Shown here: piece by piece, positions 41,164 through 51,300 of the stretch | Layout of the letters: each line of letters begins with the position of its first letter | Position numbering within the stretch: position 1 is the stretch's first letter | Assembly: GCF_027587205.1 (NCBI RefSeq) | Contig: NZ_JAPDOD010000005.1 | Span: 1-64,000, forward strand | DNA: 64,000 nt | Direction: 5' to 3' | Source of the DNA: Solirubrobacter ginsenosidimutans | GTDB lineage: Bacteria > Actinomycetota > Thermoleophilia > Solirubrobacterales > Solirubrobacteraceae | Notes under the pieces: generated by a model | Told to the model about the DNA's origin: nothing | Seen by the model: only the letters and a program-made list of their open reading frames with translations | The model's database searches: none | Program-made: the position numbers and the translations under genes

Positions 41164-42237
41164 TCAGCCGAGGTGCGCGCAGTCGCGGCACGCGGGGTCG
41201 CGCTCGACGGGTTCGCGGCGCATGGCCAGCGTCCGCAGGTCGAACAGCAGCGCGGCACCCGCGCTCGCCGGTGTGACGCCGATCAGCAGGTGCACGATCT
41301 CCATCGCGAGCATCGTGCCGACGATGCCCGAAGCGGGGCCGAGCGTGGCGCCGCGCGCGGGGGCGTTGCGGGTGTGCTCGGCGTATGCGTCGTAGTCCGC
41401 GGAGGTGGCTCGCAGCGCATGCTCCAGGCAGCTGAAGCACGCCGTTCGCCCGGGCGCGTGCAGCGGGCCCACCTTGAGGAGCGGCGGCAGCTGGCCGGCG
41501 CTGATGAACGGGACGCGGTTCCGCAAGCTCGCGGCGTTCACCCACCGAGCCAATTCGTAGGCCGGCTGGTCGGCCACGAGGACGACCGCATCCGCGCCCG
41601 CGACGACCGCTTCCGCCGCCGCCGGCCCGTCGATCATCCGCGTGAGCGGCTCGACCTCGGCGCGGGCGTCGAACGCTCGCAGCCACGCCGCGGCCGCCTG
41701 CACCTTCGGGACGCCGACGTCGGCCGGGGAATACAGCACCTGGCGGTTCAAGTTGGAGATCTCGACGGTGTCGTGATCGACGATCGTGAGCCGCCGCACA
41801 CCCGCCCCGGCAAGCGCCGCCAGCGCCCACGTCCCGAGCCCGCCGCAGCCGATCACCGTCACCCGCGCGCTCGAAAGGCGCCGTTGCAGCTCGCGCTCGT
41901 CGCCGAACTCGCCGAGATACGGGAGCTGCCGGTCGTAACGCGCCGCATCCTCGGGGTCGAGCACGGGCGAGGACGGTGCCGTCGTCGCCACCGCGGCGGT
42001 CATCAGGTCGTCGAGCTTGGACGTCACGACCGCCGCGGGCAGGGACAGCTGCGCGGCGAGCTCGGCGACCGTCGGCTCGCCCTGCGCGAGCAGGGTCAGG
42101 AGTGCGCGATCCTCGACGCCGGCGCCGCGGACGACGAGATCGTCGTCGCCCGCGCGGCTCAGGTACAGCGTTCCATCGCCCGCGACGACCGGCTCGACCG
42201 ACGATCGCAGCCGGAAGCGGCGCTCGCCGCCGATCAT
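41164..42237 (-). CDS. E1-like ThiF/MoeB-type adenylyltransferase with N-terminal RRE-like domain
   Basis: 357 residues from an ATG at 42237 overlapping the IclR stop (ATGA). Residues 1-90 resemble a small winged-helix, PqqD/RRE-like domain (ALLTLLAQGEPTVAELAAQLSLPAAVV). From about residue 100 comes the E1 core: YDRQLPYLGEFG, nucleotide motif VTVIGCGGLGTWALAALAGAGV, DHDTVEISNLNRQVLYSPADVGVPK, and zinc ligands CFSC and CRDC. Members activate a peptide or ubiquitin-like C-terminus with ATP. The N-terminal domain links it to proteins annotated in RiPP (TOMM) biosynthesis. No precursor peptide or YcaO gene is visible nearby. Confidence 0.85.
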   Translation of the reverse strand: MIGGERRFRLRSSVEPVVAGDGTLYLSRAGDDDLVVRGAGVEDRALLTLLAQGEPTVAELAAQLSLPAAVVTSKLDDLMTAAVATTAPSSPVLDPEDAARYDRQLPYLGEFGDERELQRRLSSARVTVIGCGGLGTWALAALAGAGVRRLTIVDHDTVEISNLNRQVLYSPADVGVPKVQAAAAWLRAFDARAEVEPLTRMIDGPAAAEAVVAGADAVVLVADQPAYELARWVNAASLRNRVPFISAGQLPPLLKVGPLHAPGRTACFSCLEHALRATSADYDAYAEHTRNAPARGATLGPASGIVGTMLAMEIVHLLIGVTPASAGAALLFDLRTLAMRREPVERDPACRDCAHLG

Positions 42238-42971
42238 GCCGCGAGCCTCGCGGAGAGCTCGGCGCCCGTCGCGGCGAGCTCGCCGCCGCGTTCGAGCAGT
42301 TCGGCGAGCGACCGGTCCGGCGACGACAGCGCGAGCGCGGCGACCACCTCGTCGCCCTCGCCGCGGATCGGCACCGCGAGCGCCCGCAGGCCCGCGCGGA
42401 ACTCCTCGTTCTCGAGCGCGAACCCGCGCTCGAGCGTGCGGTCCAGATCAGCGCGCAGCACCTCCGGCTCGGCCAGCGTGCGCTCGGTGATCGTCGCCAG
42501 CGGGGCGCTGAGGACCACCTCGCGCCACGGCGCGCGAAACGCCAGCAACAGCTTGCCGGCGGCGATCGCGTTGGCGGGCGCGAGATCGCGCAGCGCGCGG
42601 ACGTGGTCGCCGGTGCCAGTCGCTCGCACCAGGCGCAGCGCGGACCGGTAGCTCGGGATCGCGAGGTGCACGGCGTCGCCCGTGCGCGCCTGCAGGTCGA
42701 TCGCGAGCTCGAGCGCGTGCTCGACCAGCGGCGTGCGCTGCGTGAGCTGCGCGGCAAGGGCGATGATGCGCAGGGTCGGCGTGTACGTCGGGCGGGCGCC
42801 GTCGTGGCGGGTGAGCCAGCCGTCGTGGACCATCCGGTTCAGCAGCCGCCGCGCCGTGCGCGTGTGGACCTGCAACTCGTCCGCGACCTGCGTGACCGTG
42901 GCCGGCCCGAACGCGAGGATCTCGAGCGCCTGCATCGAGCGGCTGGCGAAGAACGCCTCGGTCGCGCTCAT
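42234..42971 (-). CDS. IclR-family transcriptional regulator
   Basis: 245 residues from the ATG at 42971. The N-terminal winged helix (RSMQALEILAFGPATVTQVADELQVHTRTARRLLNRMVHDGWLTR) is followed by an IclR effector domain (YTPTLRIIALAAQL, GDAVHLAIPSYRSALRLVRATG, DLAPANAIAAGKLLLAF, ALAVPIRGEGDEVVAALALSSP). It overlaps the truncated GntR gene upstream and the ThiF gene downstream by 4 bp each, so the three were one transcript. Its ligand is likely a small acid; the target genes are unknown. Confidence 0.9.
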   Translation of the reverse strand: MSATEAFFASRSMQALEILAFGPATVTQVADELQVHTRTARRLLNRMVHDGWLTRHDGARPTYTPTLRIIALAAQLTQRTPLVEHALELAIDLQARTGDAVHLAIPSYRSALRLVRATGTGDHVRALRDLAPANAIAAGKLLLAFRAPWREVVLSAPLATITERTLAEPEVLRADLDRTLERGFALENEEFRAGLRALAVPIRGEGDEVVAALALSSPDRSLAELLERGGELAATGAELSARLAA

Positions 42972-43445
42972 GCGGGCCTCGCGCGCGGCTCGGGTGTGAC
43001 ATCGGCGGCGTACTCGGAGAGGTAGCGCTCGACGGTCAACAGGTGATCGCGCATCGCCGCGCGCGCCCCGTCGGCGTCGCCGTCCGCGATCGCCGCGAGG
43101 ATCCGGCGGTGCTCGGGCAGGCTGCGCTCGAGCCGCAGCTCCGGGCGCGCGAGCGGCCGCCGCGCCGCCGCCAGCGCGCGGTGCACCGGCTCGGTCATGC
43201 CGCCGAGAGCGGAGTTGCCCGTGGCGCGGATCACCGCGCGGTGAAACGCGATGTCAGCGGCGTGGAAGCGGTCCTCGGCCGACGGCGCGCCCGCGGTCTG
43301 CACCGCCGCCGCCGTCATCCGCTCCAGCGCCTCCGAGAGCGCGACGAGCTGCCCGCGGGTGGCGCGCTCGGCGGCGAGCCCGGCGGCTTCGATCTCCAGC
43401 AGCCGCCGGCACTCGAGGTAGTCGCCGAGCAGCTGCGGGCCTCGC
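42968..43445 (-). pseudogene. GntR/FadR-family regulator fragment (FCD domain only)
   Basis: Family sequence is recognisable on the minus strand from about 43445 down to the stop at 42968. It starts near RGPQLLGDYLECRRLLEIEAAGLAAERATRGQL and continues through an ATG at 43318 to HAADIAFHRAVIRATGNSALG and PEHRRILAAIADGDADGARAAMRDHLLTVERYL, the ligand-binding FCD domain. The N-terminal winged-helix DNA-binding domain (about 75 residues) and any start codon for the full protein are missing. Upstream sequence is instead the broken start of a divergent aminotransferase gene. The remaining frame cannot encode a working repressor. Confidence 0.7.
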
Positions 43446-43467
43446 GCACCGGAAAGCGCCGCGGCGA

Positions 43468-44334
43468 TTGCTCCGCAACGTGATGAGCCGCCCGGAGGGC
43501 GTCGGTGCGCGCGATCCGCACTCCGCCGGGATGCTCGAGGCGGCGATCGACGCGACGCTCGTCTGCCGCTACAACGACCTCGACGACGTGCGCGCGACGC
43601 TCGAGCGCCACGCCGAGGACGTCGCCGCGATCATCGTCGAGCCGGTCGCGCACAACTCGCCCGGCCTCCTCCCCCGCCCCGGGTTCCTCGAAGGCCTGCG
43701 CGAGCTCTGCGACGCGTCGGGCGCGCTCCTGATCTTCGATGAAGTGATAACGGGATTTCGGCACGATCTCGGCGGGTTCCAGAAACTCGCCGGCGTGCTG
43801 CCGGACCTGACCACGATGGGCAAGGCGATCGCCAACGGCTTCCCGCTGGCGGCGATCGGCGGCCGGCGCGAGCATCTGGAGCGCTTCAACACCACCGCCG
43901 ACGGCGACGTGCACTTCGGCGGCACCTACAACGGCAACGCCGCCGCGGTCGAAGCGGGCCTCGCGACGATCGAGGAGCTGGAGGGCGGCGAGGTGCACGA
44001 GCGGGTCTTCGCCCTCGGTGAGCGGATGCGCAGCGGGCTGGCCGAGATCGCCACGCGCGTCGGCGTCCCCGCCGTCGTCGGTGGCTTCGGGTCCCTGTTC
44101 GTGCTCTGCTTCATGGACGGGCCGCTGGAGACGTACGAGGACGTCCTGCGCAACGACGATGCGCTGTTCGGTCGCTACCGCCGGGAGCTGATCAAGCGCG
44201 GCATGTTCGAGATGCCCGAGAGCCTCGGGCGAAGCCACATCGGCGCCTCGCACACCGCCGATGACATCGATCGCTCACTCGAGGCGGCGGAAGAAGCGCT
44301 GCGCGCGGCGGTCGACGCGCTGGCACGGGCTTAA
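43468..44334 (+). pseudogene. 5'-truncated class III aminotransferase (glutamate-1-semialdehyde aminomutase-like)
   Basis: The frame can start at a TTG at 43468 but begins mid-protein (LRNVMSRPEGVGARDPHSAG). It retains the PLP-binding Asp region (LLIFDEVITGFRHDLGGFQ), PLP lysine in LTTMGKAIANGFPLAAIGG, and the C-terminal domain (HIGASHTADDIDRSLEAAEEAL). About 150-170 N-terminal residues, which contribute to the dimer and substrate site, are missing. It sits head to head with the truncated GntR gene with only about 20 bp between the two family matches. A protein from the TTG is unlikely to be active. Confidence 0.72.
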
Positions 44335-45260
44335 CGCGACCAGGCGATGTCGTCGACGGTTCCGTCGAAGAGCGCGGTGCGGCGCCCGTCGGCGAGCGCG
44401 ACCGCGACCGCCGCCCCCGACTCGTCCAAAGCGAGCAGGGCGCTGCCGTCGGCCTTGATGCCGAAGACGCCGGAGTAGCGGCCCGGGAGCGGGGTGGCGG
44501 TACCCGTGGCGTCGACGAGCAGGGCCTGGGTGCCGGGCGTCCCGCGCCACGAGTACTCGCGCGCCGCCGCGGCGAGCAGCCGACCGTCGTCCAGCCACGC
44601 GACCGGCCACACGACCTTGTGGTCGCGGTGCACCCGCCGCACGACCTGACCGGCGGGCGTGATGACCTCCAGGTCGCCGGGCGGCTTGACGTACGCGATC
44701 CCGCCAGGCCCCCAGACCGGCCTGGTCCCGCGCGCGACGGTCCGGCCTGCGACAACGATCGCGTGCCGCGCCGGGCGACGGTCCCCGAGCCCGTGCCCAC
44801 GTTCCAGAGCGAGCCGCGATCCGTCGGGCGACGCGGAGGCATTGAACGTCAGCGAGCCGGCCGCCACCTGACGACGCGCGCCGGTCACCGGGTCGAACGC
44901 GATGGTGACGAGGCGGTGCTCGGAACCGCTGCGGTGATCGGTGAGGACCTCGTCGCGGCCGGTCCAGGCGGCACGCTCCTGGGGCGGCCGATAGCCGCGG
45001 GGGAGCGTCCGGCGCGCGGTCGTGCCGTCGACCGTACTCACCACGATGTGCCCGTCCTGCGTCCACTGGACGTAGCGGCCGTCGGGGGTGATCGACGGCC
45101 CCTCGCCGTCGTCGCTCAGCGCCCGCGGAGCGCTCCCGTCGTCGTTGGCGACGAAGATGCCGTCGCTCGTCGAGTAGACGAGGGTCGCGTGGGCGGGTGA
45201 AGCCAGGAAGGCCGCGATGAGCCACGCGGTACCTGCGAGCTTCGCGACAGGCCGTGACAT
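44331..45260 (-). CDS. Secreted TolB/WD40-like propeller protein
   Basis: 309 residues from the ATG at 45260, giving a signal peptide (AKLAGTAWLIAAFLASPAHA). Repeats of the type VYSTSDGIFVANDDGSAPRALSDDGEGPSITPDGRYVQWTQDGHIVVSTVDG and FNASASPDGSRLALERG indicate a TolB-like six-bladed beta-propeller. These act as extracytoplasmic binding or scaffolding proteins. No partner gene (TolA, Pal) is present, so the function is open. Its last codons overlap the end of the truncated aminotransferase gene. Confidence 0.82.
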   Translation of the reverse strand: MSRPVAKLAGTAWLIAAFLASPAHATLVYSTSDGIFVANDDGSAPRALSDDGEGPSITPDGRYVQWTQDGHIVVSTVDGTTARRTLPRGYRPPQERAAWTGRDEVLTDHRSGSEHRLVTIAFDPVTGARRQVAAGSLTFNASASPDGSRLALERGHGLGDRRPARHAIVVAGRTVARGTRPVWGPGGIAYVKPPGDLEVITPAGQVVRRVHRDHKVVWPVAWLDDGRLLAAAAREYSWRGTPGTQALLVDATGTATPLPGRYSGVFGIKADGSALLALDESGAAVAVALADGRRTALFDGTVDDIAWSR

Positions 45261-45325
45261 CACCACAGGCCATCCCACCAACTGCGCGGCACGCGCACAA
45301 TCGGGGGACGACCCTGAGGTTTCGC

Positions 45326-45850
45326 TCAGAAGCGCCAGCGCGTCGCGCCGCCCGGCTCGGCGGAGGCGACGCCGAACACGGTGTGGGCCGTCAGGCGGAA
45401 CAGGTGCCACGGCGGCGGGCCGGCGCTGGGGGCGCTGAACGGCGCCGTGAACGTGTCACCTTCCACCTGCACCGGCCAGCCGCCGTCGCGGTAGATCGCG
45501 GCCAGCGCCTCCAGCGTCGCGGCGTCCGTCACGCGCTCGGCCTCGCCCTCGAAGACCAGATCCATCTGGCCGGGCAGGCTCCCGAACATCGTGCAGGCCG
45601 GGTTCGCCGCGAGGTTGCGTGCCTTGCGCGTGTTCGGCCCGCATTGGAAGTACAGGTCGCCGTCGAACCAGGCGGCGCCGACCCCGGCGGCGTGCGGGCG
45701 GCCGTCGGGCCTGACGGTCCCGAGGGCGAACGCCGCCCCCGGGCCGAGCGAGCCGACGCCGAGCAGCTCGCGCGGCCGGCTCCACGGCATCGTCTCGGTT
45801 CCGTAGATCGTGTCGAGGTTGGTCGTCTCGATGGGCTCACGGTTGGACAT
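45326..45850 (-). CDS. Pyridoxamine 5'-phosphate oxidase-family (FMN/F420-binding split barrel) protein
   Basis: 174 residues from the ATG at 45850. The split-barrel pattern is clear: ELLGVGSLGPGAAFALGTVRPDGRPHAAGVGAAWFDGDLYFQCGPNTRKARNLAANPACTMF, then LVFEGEAERVTDAATLEALAAIY and a C-terminal RLTAHTVFGVA followed by TRWRF. Members are FMN- or F420-dependent oxidoreductases of small organic molecules; this sequence alone does not separate them. Stand-alone gene. Confidence 0.87.
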   Translation of the reverse strand: MSNREPIETTNLDTIYGTETMPWSRPRELLGVGSLGPGAAFALGTVRPDGRPHAAGVGAAWFDGDLYFQCGPNTRKARNLAANPACTMFGSLPGQMDLVFEGEAERVTDAATLEALAAIYRDGGWPVQVEGDTFTAPFSAPSAGPPPWHLFRLTAHTVFGVASAEPGGATRWRF

Positions 45851-45936
45851 GCCAGTACAGACCACACCGGCACAGCGAACTCATCGGGGGACGGCACTCC
45901 TTGACTCGACTAGAGCGATGAGGTTGATTAGACCGT

Positions 45937-47145
45937 ATGTACGGACGGGCTCTCCCGATCGTCTGCGTGGCGCTGCTGGTGGGGACTGCGCCCGCGGGCG
46001 CCGAGGAGGAGCCGCCGTCTGACGCGACGGCGACGGCGACCGCGAGCCCACCGCCGGTCATGGACGTGACGGAGGCCGTCCCGACGCCGACGATGGCGGC
46101 AGCCCCGCCGGAGGCCGCGGCGACGCCAGAGGCGACGGCGACGCCAGTGGCGACGGCGACGCCAGAGGCGACGGCGACGCCAGAGGCGACGGCGTCACCA
46201 GAGGCGACCGCGACCGCCGGCGCGACCGCGAAGCCGGAGACCAGCGCCACCGCGACCGCGACGTCCACGCCCGCCGCGACGACCGCGCCGCCGACGGCGG
46301 CACCTTTCGAGGCGCCGCGGGAGCAACCCACACCTGAGGCGACCGCCACACCCCCACCCGCACCGGCACCGCCGAGCTCCTGTGCCCTCCCCTCCGATAC
46401 CGCCCCCGACGTATGCCGGGTGCCCTCGACCGCCTGCACGATCTTCGGCACCGACGGCGACGACCTCCTGATCGGCACCCCGTTCAACGACGTCCTGTGC
46501 GGGTTCGGCGGCAACGACCTGCTCGAAGGACGCGGCGGCGACGACGAGTTGCTCGGCGGTGCCGGGGACGACCAGTTGATCGGTGGTGACGGCAAAGACT
46601 GCATGCTGGGTGGTCCGGGCACTGACAGCGCCGACACCACCCCGGAAGATCTCGCCGAAGTCGAGGGGTCAGCCGACTACGAGCCGAGTCACACCGAACC
46701 GGACGTCCTCAGCCGATGCGGCGCCGCCGTCAGGCCTCGCCGGCAAGTGGTGTCCAGGCGCCTCCCCCGGGTCACCAGCGCCCCGCAGGCCCCGCAGACG
46801 GCCACCGCGTCGTCGATCGCGCTCGCCTCCAGTGCCGCGCCGTCCTCGGTCGGGCCGCGGCTCGGGCTCGAAGGCACGCAGCTGACCGTCCGCAAGGGCG
46901 CCGTGCGGATTCGGGTGTCGTGCTCAGCGTCCACGCCCGCCGAGCTCGTCATGCTCGCCGGCTCCAAGCGCATCGCGCACACCCGCTTCGTGTGCCGGGC
47001 GCCCGGACGCACGGTCCGCGTTCGTCTCAACCGCACCGGGCGCAAGCTCGTCGCCCGCGACGATCGCGTGAGCGCTCGCGTCTTCGTGCACGCCGCCGGC
47101 CAGACGGTGGCGGCGCAGTTCCAGCTCGTCAGCCGGCGGAGCTGA
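45937..47145 (+). CDS. Secreted RTX-type (hemolysin-type calcium-binding) protein, paralogue 1
   Basis: 402 residues. Signal peptide [20 protein letters not shown]; a long low-complexity Ala/Thr/Pro/Glu linker (about residues 25-155) containing five TPEATA repeats; then nonapeptide RTX repeats ([50 protein letters not shown]), which bind calcium in a parallel beta roll; a cysteine pair; and a C-terminal beta domain ([34 protein letters not shown]). Probably cell-surface or extracellular. The next gene is a tandem paralogue starting 2 bp later. No type I secretion genes are nearby, and the Sec signal means none is needed. Confidence 0.88.
   Translation: MYGRALPIVCVALLVGTAPAGAEEEPPSDATATATASPPPVMDVTEAVPTPTMAAAPPEAAATPEATATPVATATPEATATPEATASPEATATAGATAKPETSATATATSTPAATTAPPTAAPFEAPREQPTPEATATPPPAPAPPSSCALPSDTAPDVCRVPSTACTIFGTDGDDLLIGTPFNDVLCGFGGNDLLEGRGGDDELLGGAGDDQLIGGDGKDCMLGGPGTDSADTTPEDLAEVEGSADYEPSHTEPDVLSRCGAAVRPRRQVVSRRLPRVTSAPQAPQTATASSIALASSAAPSSVGPRLGLEGTQLTVRKGAVRIRVSCSASTPAELVMLAGSKRIAHTRFVCRAPGRTVRVRLNRTGRKLVARDDRVSARVFVHAAGQTVAAQFQLVSRRS
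46123..46212 (+). repeat. 18-bp minisatellite in the RTX paralogue 1 linker
   Basis: Five tandem 18-nt units of ACGCCAGAGGCGACGGCG type (46123-46140, 46141-46158, 46159-46176, 46177-46194, 46195-46212). Units 1, 3 and 4 are identical; unit 2 has one change and unit 5 three. Each encodes TPEATA-like hexapeptides. Such in-frame repeats may vary in number between strains. Confidence 0.85.
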
Positions 47146-47147
47146 AC

Positions 47148-48359
47148 GTGTATCGGCGGGCCTTGCCGATCGTCTGTGCGGCGCTGCTGGTCGGGTCCGC
47201 GCCCGCGGGCGCCGAGGACGATCCGCCAACTGAAACCGTGACGGCCGTTGCCACCGCGCAACCCACGGCGACCGCGACGCCGATCGTGCAGTTGACGGAC
47301 GCCGTCCCGGCTCCGGCGGTCGAGGCGGTGCCCGAGGTGGCCGCGACGCCCGAGGCGACGGCGTCACCGGCTGCGTCACCCGAGGCGACCGCGACGGCAG
47401 CCGCAATCGCGGCGTCCACACCGTCCCCGACGCCGGACGCGACCCGCGAGGCCTCACCCACCGCGACGCCGCGCCCCGCGGCCAACCACCCTCCGACCGC
47501 ACCCGAACTGCCGTCCCCGCCCGCGCAGGCGAGCGCCCGACAGCAGCCCACGCCCGAGGCGACCACGACGCCGGGCGCCACGCCCACACCCACGCCACCG
47601 AGCCCGTGCGCGCTCAACGACGAGCTCGACCCCGACGAATGCCGGGCCCCCTCGACGGTCTGCACCGTCTTCGGCACCGACGGCGACGACCTCCTCATCG
47701 GGACGCCGATGAGCGACGTCCTGTGCGGCTTCGGCGGCAACGACCGGCTCGAGGGCGGCGACGGCAACGACGAGCTGATCGGCGGCGACGGCGATGACGA
47801 ACTGATCGGCGGCGACGGCAGGGACTGCATGCTGGGTGGTCCGGGCGAGGACAGCGCCGACACCACCCCAGGCGAAGCGGCTGAGGTCGAGCACTCGGCC
47901 GACCATGAGCCGAGCAACATCGGCCTCGACGAGGAGGGCTACTGCAACTCAGCGGTCAAGGCGCACGAGGAGATCCCGCGGGTCGGGGCCCAGGGCTCTC
48001 GCCCGCGCCCGACGGCCGCTGCGTCGTCGAGCAATTCCGTCGCCAACGCCGCGCCGGTCTCCACCGGGCTGCGTCTCGGGCTCGCAGACACCAAGCTGAC
48101 GGTCCGCGACGGCGCCGTGCGCGTCCGGGTGATCTGCTCGGCGTCCACGCCCACCGAGCTCGTGATGATCGCCGGCGAGGACCGCATCGCGCACACGCGC
48201 TTCACCTGCACGTCGCCCGAGCGCACCGTCCGCGTCCGCCTGAACAGCACCGGCCGCACGCTCGTCGCCCACGACGACAACCTGAGCGCCCGCGTCTACC
48301 TCGCCGCCGCCGGCCAGACGGTCGCGACCGCGGTGCAGCTCGTCAGCCGCCGCGGCTGA
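47148..48359 (+). CDS. Secreted RTX-type calcium-binding protein, paralogue 2
   Basis: 403 residues from a GTG at 47148, 2 bp after the previous stop. It has the same layout as its neighbour: signal peptide [21 protein letters not shown], Ala/Thr/Pro linker, RTX repeats ([40 protein letters not shown]), the [15 protein letters not shown] block and the C-terminal domain ([27 protein letters not shown]). The RTX and C-terminal parts are highly similar between the two and the linkers diverge, indicating tandem duplication. The last 17 bp overlap the 3' end of the convergent STAND gene. Confidence 0.87.
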   Translation: MYRRALPIVCAALLVGSAPAGAEDDPPTETVTAVATAQPTATATPIVQLTDAVPAPAVEAVPEVAATPEATASPAASPEATATAAAIAASTPSPTPDATREASPTATPRPAANHPPTAPELPSPPAQASARQQPTPEATTTPGATPTPTPPSPCALNDELDPDECRAPSTVCTVFGTDGDDLLIGTPMSDVLCGFGGNDRLEGGDGNDELIGGDGDDELIGGDGRDCMLGGPGEDSADTTPGEAAEVEHSADHEPSNIGLDEEGYCNSAVKAHEEIPRVGAQGSRPRPTAAASSSNSVANAAPVSTGLRLGLADTKLTVRDGAVRVRVICSASTPTELVMIAGEDRIAHTRFTCTSPERTVRVRLNSTGRTLVAHDDNLSARVYLAAAGQTVATAVQLVSRRG

Positions 48360-51300
48360 CGATCCGGTCGCGCGCGAGCCGGACCAGGTCCTGCACCGGC
48401 GCGCACGTCGCGCACGAGTAGAGCCGGGCGGTGTGGTCGTCTCCCGACGACAGGATCGTGCGCCCATCAGGGCTGAAGGCGACGCTGTTGACCGAGCCGC
48501 CGTGCATGCGCTGGCTCGACAGCAGACGGCCGGTCCGGGCATCCCAGACGCGGGTCGTCTGGTCGGCGCTGCCGGTCACGACCGTGCGGCCGTCCGCGCT
48601 GAACGCACCGCGCGAGATCCAGCTCGAATGGCCGCTCAGGACGGCGAGCCGCCGGCCCGTCCGGGCGTCCCAGATCCGGCCGGTGAAGTCCGAGCCGTAG
48701 GTCAATATGCGCCGGCCGTCGGGGCTGAACGTCGCGCCGTTCATCAGGCCCGACGTCGCGATCGAGCGCGTTTGGCGGCGCGTCGCGACGGCATAGACGC
48801 GCGCGACTCCGTCGTTGCCCGCGGTGACGATGGAGCGCCCGTCCGGGCTGAATTCGGCTCGTGCCACCGCCACGCCGGGCGGGATGCGGAGGGTCGCCGT
48901 CGGTTGCGAATCGCCGACGTCGCGGAAGTTCGCCAGCCGCCAGAGCGCGGGCGGCGCCGCCGTGGACGTGGTCACGAGCCACTGCCCGTCCGGCGAGAAC
49001 GCCGCGCTCAAGACGGCCCGGCCGACGGGCAGCAACTCCTGCTGGATCTGCCCGGTCCCAGCATCGGCAACCACAATCTGACCGGACTGCGCGTCGTGCC
49101 CTCCGACCACCGCGACCCGCCGCCCGGCGGGATCGAACGTGATCGAGTTCATCGTCTGCGACGGGAACACCGGGCGGATCACGATCGATCGTCCGCCGCC
49201 CTCCACCGGCTGCACGCGTGCGTCGCCGTCCGCCGTCGCCGTGGCGATCCGCTTGCCATCGGGGCTGAAGGCAGCGTCGAGCACCCAGTCGTCGCGCCGG
49301 AAGATCCGTCCCTGGACGACCTGCCACGAACGCACGCTGCCGTCGAGTGACAGCGTGACCACGTCGCGCCCGCTCGCGGTGAAGGCCGCGTCGGCGACCT
49401 CGTCGGTGTGGCCGTGCAGATCGGCGATCATCGCGCCGCTGCGGACGTCCCACACGCGGGCCACGCCGTCCCGGCTCGCGGTCGCCAGCAGATCCCCGTC
49501 CGGGCGGTTGAACGCGACGCTGGTCACGAAGTCCACCTGCTCCGGGGTCTCCCACACCGTCTGGCCGGAGCGGTCGACCACGGTCGCCACCTTGCCCGCG
49601 GCGATGGCGAGCTGCTGTCCGCGAGCGTCCCACGCCAGATCGTCGATCGCCTGCCCCTCCGCCAGGTCCGGGCCGATCCGCCGGCCGCGGGTGAGGTCCC
49701 ACACGCCGGCCGAGCCGGCGGCGTCCGCCCACGCCGCGCGCGTGCCGTCCGGGCTGACCCGGAGCAGGCAGGCGGGGTCGCCGCCGCGCATGATCCGCGT
49801 CTCCACGCGGACGCGGCCCGGCAGCGTGCGAGCCCGCTCGTCGCGCCACTGCCAATCGGTCAGCGGCCCGCCGGCACAGTCGGCCGCGAGCACCCGACGG
49901 CCGTCGGAGGGATCGAACGCCAGCACCGCCTGCGACGTGATCGCGACGGGCGTGCGCGCGAGCACCGCTCCCGAGCTCGCATCCACGACCACCGCATCGC
50001 CGCCTTCGAGTGCCGCGACGTAGCGCCCGTCGTCGCTGATTGCCGGAGCGCTCGCCCCGGCGATTCGCACCGGCGTGCCGGCGCCGTCGGTGCGCGCGAC
50101 CTCGACGTCGCCGTCGGTCGCGATCCCCGCCACGACGGTGCCGTCGGCGGACAGCACCGGTCCGGCGGCGCCCAGGTGCATCGCGGGCGCGCGGGACTGC
50201 AGGCCGCGCCACGCGCGGATACCGCCGGGACCCTCATTGACCACGACCGCGCCGTCCTGCGAGATCGCGCCGCGCCAGGTGGTCCCGACCGCGAGGCGAT
50301 CGCGTACGAGCGATGTGCCGAGCGCGCGGCGCAGCGCGTTCTCGGCCTCCGGCGTGTTGCTGCTCAACCAGGCCCTGCGGGCGAGCTCGAGGCTCTGCTC
50401 GGGGTCCACCGAGAGCTCGTTGGCCGACTCGGCCACGAGCGCCTGCGCACGGGCGCGATCGGCCTGGCGCCCGGCGGACGCACGCTCCAGCAGCGCCCAC
50501 ACGATCAGCCCGGCGAGGATCGCGGCCACGCACGCGAGCCCGGTGACGATGCGCCGCAGCGTGCGGAACTCGCGCGCCTTCTCACGCTCGCGGCGCCACT
50601 CGAGCGCGGGCACGGCGAGCAGGTCGTGGGCGAGCTCGTAGCGGGTCTGCCCGTCCGCGGCGACCGGCGTCAGGATGCGCGCCTCGCGCAGGTGCTCGAG
50701 CGCGCGCTCGACCACCGGCAAGGGCTCGCCGGTGAGGTCCGCGAGGTCCGTCGCGCTCTCCGCGCGCTTGGTGCCGGCGGAGGTGACGAGAAAGCGGAAG
50801 GCCTTCGCGAGCGCGTCCTGCTCGACCGCGCCGAGGCCGGCCACCGCCTCGTCGAAATGGCGCTCGAAGATCGCGCCCGAGCCCCCGAGCGCCTCGAGCG
50901 TCGCGAGCCGCAGCACCGCTGACCCGCGGCCGGCCTCCTCGTCCCACAGCCGCCGCAGCACGTACTGGAGGTGCGCCGTCTCATACCGCGCGTCCCCGTT
51001 TGCGCCTTCGCCGCGCCGGACGTCGTCGAGCACGCGGTCGACGAGCGCGGGCTCGATCGACGCACCGTCGCCCGCCCGTTTGAGCGGCTCCTCGATCGCC
51101 GCCCGCGCCCCGCGCTCGTCGAGGTCGTCCAGGTGCAGGTAGTTGGAGTAGACGTTCGGCAGCCGGCCCTTGAACTCGTCGCCGAGTCGCGAGTACGCGT
51201 CCTCGCGGATCGACACCAGGACGTGGGCGCGCAGGTCGCTGCGCTGCACGCAGCGGGCGAGATCGTCGGCGAAGCGGGCGCCGCTGAGCGTTCCTTGGTG

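Noticed and set aside
46123..46212. CRISPR-like array
   Set aside because: Units are contiguous without spacers and lie in frame in a protein linker; no cas genes.
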